A DNA stretch of 19,565 bases from contig CAZYWP010000050.1 in the NCBI GenBank assembly GCA_964651495.1, positions 1 through 19,565 of the forward strand, written 5' to 3'. Position 1 is the first letter of the stretch; every line of letters starts with the position of its first letter. A model generated the notes under the pieces. The model saw only the letters and a program-made list of their open reading frames with translations, was not told the origin of the DNA and did not search any database. This DNA comes from CAZNVB01 sp964651495. GTDB lineage: Bacteria > Acidobacteriota > Aminicenantia > Aminicenantales > UBA8522. A program made the translations under genes and the position numbers. This document shows, piece after piece, positions 7,186 through 14,491 of the stretch.

Positions 7186-8346
7186 ATGATGCGAAGTGGA
7201 TCTAAAAGAAAGCCAGGGTTTAGCTTATGGAAAAGCATCGCGGCCGCCGCATCCCTGTATTTGATAACCTCCGGAGCAGACGGATCCAGCCAGACCATGA
7301 TTGAAAACCCCGACAAGCCGAGCAGCCGCAACGCGGGCCGGACCGTCGTTTTGGATGAGGTCATGCGGATTCGAGACGACGGGAAAAATGCGGTCTTCCG
7401 GAACCCTCGCTATCTGACCCTTTTAGCTGACGGCTCGCTCATCTTCTTTGATTACCCCTTCCTGTACAAATACGACAAAGCTGGAAAATTCGTTTTCAAA
7501 GCTTTAAAGCAGGGAAAGGGGCCGGGTGAATGCGAGCATCCTGATCTCTATTACATCAACGGCGGCATAATCTATGTCCATTCCTGGATTCCGCCGAAAA
7601 TCCTCGAATACGACCTCAACGGCCGGTATATCGGGGAAACGAAAACGCCCTATCATGGACCGTTCGCTTTCCTGGGATTGATCGATAAAAGGCTTATCGG
7701 CGTCAGGGATGAAATCAGGTTCTCCGAATTTATCCATCGAGAAGGCTTCTTCGAGACTCCATACACTCTGTATGAGATATCGCCGGATTATAATAGCCTC
7801 AAAAAAATCCATGCTCTCCCCATGCTGCATTACATCAAGAAAGCCCACTGGTGGCGCCGGGGCGCGTTCACAGCCGTCGCTCATCAGAATTTTCTTTTTA
7901 TCGTCCATACCTCAGACTACAGGATTGTCAAATTCGACCTTCGGAGCGGCCTGGTGGAGAGAGTCTTCAAGAGGAAATACCCCCGCCTGAAATCGGGGGA
8001 TGAGGGAGACGAGCAAGACATCTACAATCCCGTTCCGAAACAGCTCCTTCCTCCTCCTCTGGATTATGTTTTTGACATCCTGTGGCTCCGGGTTTGCCGG
8101 GACGCCCTCTGGGTCTTCACCTCAACCGCGAAGGACGGGGGCACAAAAACGCTCGTTGATGTGTTTGACCTGGAGGGAAAGTATATCGATTGCTTCTACC
8201 TGGAATTTCCGGCAAACACCGAGAAACATGGGATCTACAACAGCCTGGTCTCAGACGACGGTTCGATCTTCATTCCTGAGGAAAATCAGGACACCGGCCT
8301 TCTGAGCATAGGGGAATACAGGATCAGAGAGCAACCGCGTCCCTGA
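7186..8346 (+). CDS. Exported six-bladed beta-propeller protein
   Basis: 386-residue protein of unknown exact role. Basic residues at 4-9 and a hydrophobic stretch at about 17-30 predict a signal peptide or membrane anchor, so it acts outside the cytoplasm. The rest is a run of beta-strand repeats: NPRYLTLLADGSLIFFD at about 66-82, YKYDKAGKFVFKALKQGKGPGECEHP at about 86-111, ILEYDLNGRYIG at about 139-150, then similar blades to DDGSIFIPEE near the end. The KQGKGPGE run is the hallmark of the 6-bladed beta-propeller (NHL-like) family that is often expanded in Bacteroidota and Aminicenantes genomes. Start ATG 7186 has GAGGACGG upstream; the tandem ATG at 7189 could serve too. A -10-like TATTAT at 7149-7154 has no clear -35. 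Monocistronic; convergent with the SDR gene. Ligand unknown; scaffold or carbohydrate-related roles are guesses. Confidence 0.78.
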   Translation: MMRSGSKRKPGFSLWKSIAAAASLYLITSGADGSSQTMIENPDKPSSRNAGRTVVLDEVMRIRDDGKNAVFRNPRYLTLLADGSLIFFDYPFLYKYDKAGKFVFKALKQGKGPGECEHPDLYYINGGIIYVHSWIPPKILEYDLNGRYIGETKTPYHGPFAFLGLIDKRLIGVRDEIRFSEFIHREGFFETPYTLYEISPDYNSLKKIHALPMLHYIKKAHWWRRGAFTAVAHQNFLFIVHTSDYRIVKFDLRSGLVERVFKRKYPRLKSGDEGDEQDIYNPVPKQLLPPPLDYVFDILWLRVCRDALWVFTSTAKDGGTKTLVDVFDLEGKYIDCFYLEFPANTEKHGIYNSLVSDDGSIFIPEENQDTGLLSIGEYRIREQPRP

Positions 8347-8350
8347 CGGA

Positions 8351-8364
8351 TCCGGGATGCCGGA
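8351..8364. terminator. Possible bidirectional terminator between convergent genes
   Basis: TCCGG-GATG-CCGGA forms a five-base-pair hairpin followed by AATTT, in the 21 bp between the stops of the beta-propeller gene and the minus-strand SDR. A competing six-base-pair stem CCGGAA (8360-8365) / TTCCGG (8378-8383) overlaps it. Short stem and short tail make this tentative. Confidence 0.35.
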
Positions 8365-8367
8365 AAT

Positions 8368-9159
8368 TTAACTCTGCTTCCGGTGGACGAGACTCGTCGA
8401 GGCCTGGTCGGTGGGCATGACGACGATCTCGCTGACATCCACGTGGGGCGGCCGGGTGGCGCAATAGATGACGGCATCGGCGATGTCGTCGGGCGAAAGA
8501 GGGGTGTATCCCTGATAGACCTTTCGCGCCCGCTCGCTGTCGCCGCGGAATCGGACGAGGCTGAATTCGGTTTCCACCAGACCGGGGTCGATATTGCTGA
8601 CCCTCAAACCCGTGCCCAGGAGGTCGAGGCGCAGCCCCTTGGACAAGGCTTGAACAGCGGATTTGGTTGCACAATAGACATTGCCGCCGGGGTAGACCTC
8701 GAGGCCGGCGATCGAGCCGATATTGATGATCTGGCCCCGGCCCCTCTTGACCATGCCGGGGATGACAGCCCGGCTGACATAGAGAAGGCCCTTGATGTTG
8801 GTGTCGATCATCTCTTCCCAGTCGCTGATTTCAGCCTCATGGAACTTGTCCAGCCCGCGGCTGAGCCCGGCGTTATTGACGAGCACTTCGATGTCATGCC
8901 AAGCGGCAGGGAGCTGTTCAAGAGCTTTCTCGACGGCCGGTTGCTCCCGCAAGTCAATCTCCAAAAGGCAAGTCTTTGTGCCTTGGGCGAATCTCAGCTC
9001 AGCCGCCATCTCTTCCAGGCGGCTCCGCCGCCGCGCGGCTAAGATCAGCCTCGCTCCCTCCCCGGCAAACGCCCGGGCACAGGACCTCCCGATCCCCGAG
9101 CTCGCCCCCGTTATAAGGACGACCTTGCCCTTCAAGGAATACCTCGAGCTTTTCTTCAT
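8368..9159 (-). CDS. Short-chain dehydrogenase, YdfG/serine 3-dehydrogenase type
   Basis: 263-residue cytosolic NAD(P)-dependent oxidoreductase. Seen: TGASSGIG at 17-24 (Rossmann loop), AARRRSRL after strand 2 with Arg43/Arg44 favouring NADP, NNAG at 95-98, DWEEMIDTN with Asn121, and the catalytic Ser149, Tyr162 and Lys166 in GSIAG and YCATK. The C-terminal half (DPGLVETEF, VRFRGDSERA, LSPDDIADAV, PPHVDV, MPTDQAS) follows E. coli YdfG closely; YdfG oxidises L-allo-threonine, L-serine and other 3-hydroxy acids. ATG at 9157-9159 with an AGGA site about nine bases upstream. It follows kbl on the same strand after 144 bp, so a role in hydroxy-amino-acid breakdown is likely, though reduction of malonic semialdehyde or another carbonyl is possible. 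Confidence 0.85.
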   Translation of the reverse strand: MKKSSRYSLKGKVVLITGASSGIGRSCARAFAGEGARLILAARRRSRLEEMAAELRFAQGTKTCLLEIDLREQPAVEKALEQLPAAWHDIEVLVNNAGLSRGLDKFHEAEISDWEEMIDTNIKGLLYVSRAVIPGMVKRGRGQIINIGSIAGLEVYPGGNVYCATKSAVQALSKGLRLDLLGTGLRVSNIDPGLVETEFSLVRFRGDSERARKVYQGYTPLSPDDIADAVIYCATRPPHVDVSEIVVMPTDQASTSLVHRKQS

Positions 9160-9303
9160 TCTAAATCCTGACAGGGTAAGTCACCCGCCTCCTCACGTTA
9201 GACTGATCCAGGGATGAATAGCCTTTTCCCGATTTCCTTCCCTGGCTGTAAATCTGAAGCTAATGTCGCGTCCCGGAATTTGTGACCAGCTTTTCAGCAG
9301 ACT

Positions 9304-10506
9304 TTAGTGAATAACGCCGTATTTCTTCCCGACCTTGGTGAAGGCCTCGATGGCTCTGTCGAGGTGCCCTTTATCGTGAGCAGCGGAGAGCTGAACACGG
9401 ATTCTCGCTTGACCCTTGGGAACAACAGGATAGTAGAAACCAATGACGTAGATCCCTTCAGTGAGCAAGTCGCGGGCCATGTCCTGGGAGAGCTTGGCGT
9501 CATTCTCGAAGCGGCCGAGCAGGATCGGGCAGATCGGATGTTCGCTGGCCGGGATCTCAAATCCTGCCTTAGCCATGTTGGCGCGGAAGTACTTGGTGTT
9601 GAATTCCAGCTTGTCGCGAAGCTCAGTGGTCTCAGAGAGCAGATCGAAAATGGCCATAGATGTGGCGATGACAACAGGAGAGACCGTGTTGCTAAAGAGA
9701 TATGGCCTGGAGCGCTGGCGGTAGAGTCCGATGACCTCCTTGCGGCCGGAAGCGAATCCGCCCGAGGACCCGCCCAGCGCTTTGCCCAAGGTCCCGGTGA
9801 TGAGGTCAATCTTACCCGTAACACCTCTGTACTCGGGAGTGCCGCGTCCGGTTTTCCCGACGAACCCGGTCGCGTGGGCATCGTCCACCATCACCAGGGC
9901 GTCGTATTTTTCGGCCAGGGGGACGATCTCGTGGAGCTTGGCGATGTCGCCATCCATCGAGAAAACGCCGTCGGTGGCGACCATCCGGTACCGTTTGCTT
10001 TGCGTCTCTTTGAGCTTGGCTTCGAGGTCGGCCATGTCGCCGTGTTTATAGATGAATCGCTCAGCCTTGCAGAGGCGGATGCCGTCGATGACCGAGGCGT
10101 GGTTGAGCTGGTCGGTAATGACGGCGTCATCGGCTTGGAGAAGGGGCTCAAAAATGCCGCCGTTGGCATCGAAGCAGGCCGCATAAAGAATGGTGTCTTC
10201 GGTCCCGAGAAACTTGCTGATTTTCTCCTCAAGGATCTTGTGGATATCCTGGGTGCCGCAAATAAACCGGACAGAGCTCATACCATATCCCCATCTGTCG
10301 AGCGCTTGGTGAGCCGCCTGGATAACCTTGGGATGGCTGGATAGACCTAAATAATTGTTGGCGCAAAAGTTGAGGACTTTCTGGCCGCCTTTGACCTCGA
10401 TCTCAGCACCCTGCGGGGTCATGATGACCCTTTCTTCTTTGAACAGGCCCGCGTCGCGGATGGACTGAAGCTCTTTGGCAAGATTTTCTTTCACGTTTCC
10501 ATACAT
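9304..10506 (-). CDS. kbl: Glycine C-acetyltransferase (2-amino-3-ketobutyrate CoA ligase)
   Basis: 400-residue PLP enzyme that cleaves 2-amino-3-ketobutyrate with CoA to glycine and acetyl-CoA, the second step of threonine degradation. Seen: NFCANNYLGLSSHP at 46-59, SSVRFICGTQDIHK at 77-90, LNHAS with His136, VDDAHATG at 207-214 (Asp209, His211), Schiff-base Lys242 in GTLGKALGG, SRPYLFSNT and QARIRVQLSAAH. These match KBL (the FICGTQ and DDAHATG runs separate it from BioF and Spt), and the length is exactly typical. A very good AGGAGGT ribosome site precedes the ATG, with a near-consensus promoter further up. Divergent from tdh, the enzyme that makes its substrate, 174 bp away; the YdfG-like SDR follows on the same strand. 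Confidence 0.95.
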   Translation of the reverse strand: MYGNVKENLAKELQSIRDAGLFKEERVIMTPQGAEIEVKGGQKVLNFCANNYLGLSSHPKVIQAAHQALDRWGYGMSSVRFICGTQDIHKILEEKISKFLGTEDTILYAACFDANGGIFEPLLQADDAVITDQLNHASVIDGIRLCKAERFIYKHGDMADLEAKLKETQSKRYRMVATDGVFSMDGDIAKLHEIVPLAEKYDALVMVDDAHATGFVGKTGRGTPEYRGVTGKIDLITGTLGKALGGSSGGFASGRKEVIGLYRQRSRPYLFSNTVSPVVIATSMAIFDLLSETTELRDKLEFNTKYFRANMAKAGFEIPASEHPICPILLGRFENDAKLSQDMARDLLTEGIYVIGFYYPVVPKGQARIRVQLSAAHDKGHLDRAIEAFTKVGKKYGVIH

Positions 10507-10532
10507 AGAAACCTCCTTTTTTTAGATTTTAA

Positions 10533-10561
10533 ACTATAGCTTCACTCCCTGGCTTTGTCAA
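10533..10561 (-). promoter_or_regulatory. Sigma70-type promoter for kbl
   Basis: On the minus strand a perfect TTGACA (10561-10556), a 17 bp spacer and TATAGT (10538-10533) lead into the AGGAGGT ribosome site of kbl. Strong by eye; the leader is about 20 bases. Confidence 0.75.
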
Positions 10562-10596
10562 TTTTTTTTCTAAAATTTCTATAACTTTAAATTGAA

Positions 10597-10624
10597 TTGT
10601 CTTTAAGGGGGGCTTGTGTTATAA
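10597..10624 (+). promoter_or_regulatory. Possible promoter for tdh
   Basis: TTGTCT at 10597-10602, a 16 bp spacer and TTATAA at 10619-10624 preceded by TGTG, which could act as an extended -10. Both boxes are imperfect. It lies in the AT-rich kbl-tdh intergenic region with a leader of about 50 bases before the AGGAGGT site of tdh. Confidence 0.4.
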
Positions 10625-10680
10625 GTTAAACTCATTAAATCTCCCTGATTAAGACATCTTTATCTACCAGGAGGTCATCC

Positions 10681-11477
10681 ATGAATACAGAAACGAAAAA
10701 AATCATGGTCACCGGTGCCGTCGGGCAGATCGGCTCCGAGCTCACCANNNNNNNNNNNNNNNNNNNNNNNNNNNNNNNNNNNNNNNNNNNNNNNNNNNNN
10801 NNNNNNNNNNNNNNNNNNNNNNNNNNNNNNNNNNNNNNNNNNNNNNNTTTATCCCCAGCTCTATCGCCGCTTTTGGTCCGGAGACGCCGCGGGTTAGCAC
10901 CCCCAATGACACAATCCTTAAGCCCAAGACCATGTACGGCGTGACCAAGGTCGCGGGCGAGCTCCTCTGCGACTATTACGTCAAGCGCTTCAACGCCGAT
11001 GTCCGCGGCTGCCGTTATCCCGGCATAATCAGCTATGAGACTCTTCCCGGAGGCGGCACGACAGACTATGCCGTGGCCATCTTCTTCGAGGCGGTCAAGA
11101 ACAAAAGCTACACATGCTTTCTGCGCGAGGACACCAGACTCCCGATGATGTACATGCCCGATTGCCTGAAGGCCACCTTCGACCTGATGGAGGCGGACTT
11201 CTCAAAGCTCAAGCACCATGCCGATTTTAACGTAACGGCGATGAGCTTCTCGGCCGGTGAACTAGCCGCCGAGATCAAGAAGCACATCCCGGAATTTACG
11301 ACTACTTATGTGCCGGACTTCCGGCAGGCAATAGCCGACTCCTGGCCGCAATCGATCGATGATTCCGCGGCCCGCGAAGAGTGGGGTTGGAAGCCAGATT
11401 ATGACCTCGCCAGAATGACGGAGGACATGCTGGGCGTGCTCCAGAAGCGCTCCCGGGATGGCACGCTCAATTATTAA
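10681..11477 (+). CDS. tdh: L-threonine 3-dehydrogenase, SDR (epimerase-like) type, interrupted by assembly gap
   Basis: NAD-dependent oxidation of L-threonine to 2-amino-3-ketobutyrate, feeding KBL. The N-terminus (22 residues before the gap) has the Rossmann loop TGAVGQIG at 11-18. After the gap the frame reads FIPSSIAAFGPETP, MYGVTKVAGEL (catalytic Tyr and Lys), GCRYPGIISYETLPGGGTTDYAV, CFLREDTRLPMMYMPDCLKAT, PDFRQAIADSWPQSIDDSAA and EEWGWKPDYDLARMTEDM, all signatures of the short-chain Tdh found in Bacteroidota and relatives, not the zinc-dependent Tdh of E. coli. About 231 residues are visible of an expected ~315-320, so some 85-90 residues (about 260-270 bases) are missing; the 100 N are a placeholder and do not keep frame. 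AGGAGGT ribosome site before the ATG. Divergent from kbl. Confidence 0.92.
10748..10847. other. Assembly gap of exactly 100 N inside tdh
   Basis: One hundred N, the usual placeholder for a gap of unknown length. The two sides carry the N- and C-terminal parts of the same Tdh protein, so the join itself is credible; the real gap should be near 260-270 bases judged by the family length. Confidence 0.95.
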
Positions 11478-11619
11478 GAAAAAACTCGCCTTTTCCCCCT
11501 GAAGGCCCCCGAACCACGCCACCCTCCCCTTCTATTGGCAAAGGACTATCACGGATTTGGAGATTCTTTACTTGAAATTAAGCCGTGGTCTGTGGTAATT
11601 GCCCACCTGGAGGGAGAAA

Positions 11620-12612
11620 ATGAAAAAATGTCTTGGCGCAATGGCGATTTTCTTGATGGCGTTTCCGCTGTTCCCGACGACACGGACGTTTCGGCCGGCG
11701 CACACCTATTCGATCGTGGCGCTGGATAAGGAAACCGGAGAGCTGGGCGCGGCGGTCCAGTCACATTGGTTTTCCGTCGGCCCGCTCGTGCCCTGGGCGG
11801 AGGCGGGCGTCGGGGCGGTCTGCACACAGTCCTTCGTCGAAGCGTCTTACGGACCGCTGGGCCTGGAGCTCATGAGGGCGGGAAAAACCGCCGAGGAAGC
11901 GCTGGCTGGCCTCCTCAAAGCCGACAAATTCGAGGCCGTCAGGCAGGTGGCCATGATCGATGCTTCCGGAAAGCCCGCTGCGCACACCGGAAAAAACTGC
12001 ATCCCTGAGGCCGGTCACTATGTCGGCGACGGCTTCTCCTGCCAGGCCAATCTCATGCTCAAGAACACGGTCTGGAAGGCGATGGCCAAGGCTTTCGAGG
12101 GAACTAAAGGGGAACTTATAGACCGACTTATGGCTGCGCTTGAGGCGGCGGAAGCGGAGGGGGGCGACATCCGGGGGAAGCAATCGGCGGCCATCATTGT
12201 AGTCAAGGGCAAGAGCTCGGGAGTCTGGTGGAAGGACAGAATTTATGACCTTCGCGTCGAAGACAGCCCGGCCCCTTTGCCTGAACTCAAGCGCCTCATC
12301 CGGCTGAACAAGGCGTATAACTTCATGAACAGAGGAGACGAGCTGCTGACGGAGAACAAGGTTGAAGAAGCCATGAAATCCTACACCAGGGCTATGGAAA
12401 TGTACCCGGACAACGCCGAGATGATCTTCTGGCCGGCGGTGACACTCGCTTCTTCCGGCCGCGTCGATGAAAGCCTGCCGCTCTTCAAGAAAGTCTTCGC
12501 CATGGACCAGAACTGGGCGATTCTGGTGCCGCGGCTCCCCGGGGTCAGCCAGCTTCCCAAGAATAAAGGTCTGATCAAGAAGATTCTCTCGCAAACACCC
12601 AAAAAGCAGTAG
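11620..12612 (+). CDS. Secreted DUF1028 (Ntn-hydrolase-like) protein with C-terminal TPR repeats
   Basis: 330-residue protein. Residues 1-27 (MKK, hydrophobic stretch, then FRPA) form a signal peptide. Residues 29-215 are a DUF1028 domain: TYSIVALDKETGELGAAV at 29-46, VPWAEAGVGAV at 58-68, TGKNC at 123-127 and GGDIRGKQSAAIIVV at 181-195. DUF1028 proteins are thought to have an Ntn-hydrolase-like fold; the reaction is not established. Residues 231-300 hold about two TPR-like helical pairs (AMKSYTRAMEMYPDNAE), suggesting protein binding. The ATG at 11620 is preferred over 11599 because GGAGGGAGAAA stands directly before it and the signal peptide then starts with MKK. It follows tdh by 142 bp with only a weak promoter candidate (TTGAAA 11572, GTAATT 11595). 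Sits upstream of the GH109 gene on the same strand. Confidence 0.82.
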   Translation: MKKCLGAMAIFLMAFPLFPTTRTFRPAHTYSIVALDKETGELGAAVQSHWFSVGPLVPWAEAGVGAVCTQSFVEASYGPLGLELMRAGKTAEEALAGLLKADKFEAVRQVAMIDASGKPAAHTGKNCIPEAGHYVGDGFSCQANLMLKNTVWKAMAKAFEGTKGELIDRLMAALEAAEAEGGDIRGKQSAAIIVVKGKSSGVWWKDRIYDLRVEDSPAPLPELKRLIRLNKAYNFMNRGDELLTENKVEEAMKSYTRAMEMYPDNAEMIFWPAVTLASSGRVDESLPLFKKVFAMDQNWAILVPRLPGVSQLPKNKGLIKKILSQTPKKQ

Positions 12613-12643
12613 TCAGACTGGAATATCCCTGAGGCCGAATTTT

Positions 12644-12672
12644 TTGACGGCTTCCTCGGGCTATGATATAAA
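12644..12672 (+). promoter_or_regulatory. Extended -10 promoter for the GH109 gene
   Basis: TTGACG at 12644-12649, a 17 bp spacer ending TGA (extended -10), and TATAAA at 12667-12672. Transcription would begin near 12679, about 50 bases before the ATG at 12729, so this gene can be expressed separately from the DUF1028 gene. Confidence 0.68.
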
Positions 12673-12728
12673 CAATAGCCAAATCTGATGAGAACATTCC
12701 GTGACACTGGCATTTACTGGGAGGAAAT

Positions 12729-14053
12729 ATGAACAGGACAGCAAAAGAAGCTCTGCGGCGCCGGGATTTCCTGAAGATGGGAGCGGCGGCCGGAATAGGA
12801 GCGGCCCTGGCAAAACCAGGATGGTCGGCACGCCATTATACGGATGGCCGAGGCGCCGCACCCGCTGCAGGCGACACCTTGATCGAATTCAATGTCCCGC
12901 CGATCGACCCGGTCCGGATCGGGTTTGTCGGAGTCGGGGGCATGGGCTCGGCCCACGTGCGGAACTTCATGAAGATCGAGGGCGTCGAAATCAAGGCCGT
13001 CTGCGATATCGTCGAGGAAAAGGTAGCCCGCATCCAACAATGGTGTGTCGAGGCCGGACGCCCCAAGCCCGAAGGCTATTCCCGGGGCGACTGGGATTTC
13101 AAGCGGCTCTGCGGGCGTGATGACCTCGACCTCGTCTTCACGGCCACTCCCTGGGAATGGCACGTCCCGGTCTGCCTGGAGGCCTTGGAAGCGGGCAAGC
13201 ACGCCGCCACCGAGGTCCCCGCCGCCTACACCATCGACGACTGCTGGGCGCTCGTGGAGACGGCCGAGAAAATGAAACGCCACTGCATTATGATGGAGAA
13301 CTGCTGCTACGACCGCCCGGAAATGCTCTGCCTCAACCTGGTGAAAAAAGGCCTTCTCGGCGAGATCTTCCACGCCGAGGCCGGGTACCTCCACGACCTC
13401 CGCGGCGTCAAGTTCAGCGGCACCGGCGAGTCCCTCTGGCGGCCGCAGCACGCGATCAGGCGAAACGGCAACCTCTACCCTACTCACGGACTCGGCCCGG
13501 TCAGCCAGTGCCTGGACATCAACCGCGGCGACCGCTTCGATTACCTCGTCTCTGTCAGCAGCAAGTCGATGGGCCTCAACCTCTACTGCGCCAAGAAGTT
13601 CGGCCCCGACAGCACCCAGGCCAGGCAAAAATACGCCCTCGGCGATGTCAACGTGACATTAATACAAACCGTCAACGGCAAAGTCATCACCCTCTATCAC
13701 GACACCTCCTCGCCCCGCCCCTACAGCCGGATCCACATCGTCCAGGGCACGCAGGGCCTGTTTGAGAAATGGCCGGACCGCGTCTACATCGAAGGACGCA
13801 GCCGCTTCGATGAATGGGAGACGTTAGACAGCTACTACATCGAACACGACCACCCCATCTGGAAGCAGCTCGAGGAGCGGTCCAAGGGCGCCGGCCACGG
13901 CGGGATGGATTTCATCGAGGATTATCGTTTGGTCGAGGCCCTGCGCCAGGGCCGGCCTCTCGACCTGGACGTCTACGACGCCGTTTCCTGGAGCGTGGTC
14001 ACCCCCCTGAGCGAAAAGTCCGTGGCCAGCCGCGGCAATCCGATGGATTTTCC
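12729..14053 (+). CDS. GH109 family glycoside hydrolase (alpha-N-acetylgalactosaminidase-like), Tat-exported, 3' end in gap
   Basis: NAD-dependent hydrolase of the Gfo/Idh/MocA fold; characterised GH109 members release terminal N-acetylgalactosamine from glycans. Seen: a Tat signal LRRRDFLKMG at 9-18 with a following hydrophobic stretch, so it is folded with NAD in the cytoplasm and exported; the NAD loop GFVGVGGMG at 65-73; TEVPAAYTIDDCW at 161-173; MMENCCY at 188-194; HDLRG at 222-226; NGNLYPTHGLGPV at 246-258; INRGDRFD at 264-271; HDTSSPRPYSR; GHGGMDF; and a C-terminal DVYDAVSWSVVTPLSE. This closely follows the GH109 pattern. 441 residues plus one further proline codon are visible; the family is about 445-470 long, so only the last residues are missing. 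GGGAGGAAAT Shine-Dalgarno. A simple dehydrogenase role is less likely given the motifs. Confidence 0.88.
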
Positions 14054-14153
14054 NNNNNNNNNNNNNNNNNNNNNNNNNNNNNNNNNNNNNNNNNNNNNNN
14101 NNNNNNNNNNNNNNNNNNNNNNNNNNNNNNNNNNNNNNNNNNNNNNNNNNNNN
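14054..14153. other. Assembly gap of exactly 100 N between convergent partial genes
   Basis: Placeholder gap. To its left the GH109 gene lacks its last residues and stop; to its right a minus-strand ABC ATPase lacks about 140 C-terminal residues. At least 400-500 bases must therefore be missing, and nothing in the sequence proves the two sides are neighbours. Confidence 0.95.
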
Positions 14154-14491
14154 TCCTTCGACGGCAAAGCGAAAGGCGAGATATAGGCGGCCCGGCCCAT
14201 CAGGACGAAATCGGAGACGGAATAATTGAACGCGCTGTCGTGCTCCTGGGGTACGTAGCAGATGAGCCTGGCCCGCTCCCGGCTCTTTAAGGCGGCGATG
14301 TCCTGGCCGTCGATGAACAGCGATTTTTTCCGGACCGGAAGGACGGCGCCCAGGCACTTCAGGAAAGTCGTTTTCCCTGCTCCGTTCGGCCCGACAATCG
14401 CCGTGACTTTAGAGCTCTCAAAAGCGAGCTCGTCCACATGGAGAGAAAAATTTTTATAGGCAAATGTCAGGTTCCTGACTCGAATGCTCAC
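14154..14491 (-). CDS. ABC transporter ATP-binding protein (FepC/BtuD type), 3' part in gap
   Basis: N-terminal 112 residues of an ATPase that powers iron-complex or cobalamin-type uptake on the inner face of the membrane. Seen: a family start MSIRVRNLTFAY, Walker A GPNGAGKTT at 34-42, and the Q-loop YVPQE at 79-83. The signature LSGGQ, Walker B and switch His lie in the gap; full members have about 255 residues. The start is GTG at 14491-14489, overlapping the permease stop (GTGA, four bases), so the two are translationally coupled. Operon order binding protein, permease, ATPase is the classic FecBCD arrangement. Confidence 0.88.

Noticed and set aside
9307..10344. Long plus-strand open frame of 345 codons
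   Set aside because: Lies antisense inside kbl, has no family motifs, and kbl is certain on the other strand; GC-rich codon use leaves the antisense frame open.
10507..10680. Glycine riboswitch or small RNA between kbl and tdh
   Set aside because: The region is AT-rich and taken up by two promoters and ribosome sites; no paired aptamer structure could be recognised by eye.
11761..12594. Minus-strand open frame of 277 codons
   Set aside because: Antisense to the DUF1028 gene, Arg/Leu/Gly-rich without motifs or ribosome site.
12714..13628. Minus-strand open frame of 304 codons
   Set aside because: Antisense to the GH109 gene, low-complexity Ala/Val/Glu/Asp composition, no recognisable domain.
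14154..14186. Reading the GH109 frame through the N gap to a stop at 14186
   Set aside because: The residues after the gap do not match the GH109 C-terminus and belong to the antisense of the ABC ATPase; the N run does not preserve frame.
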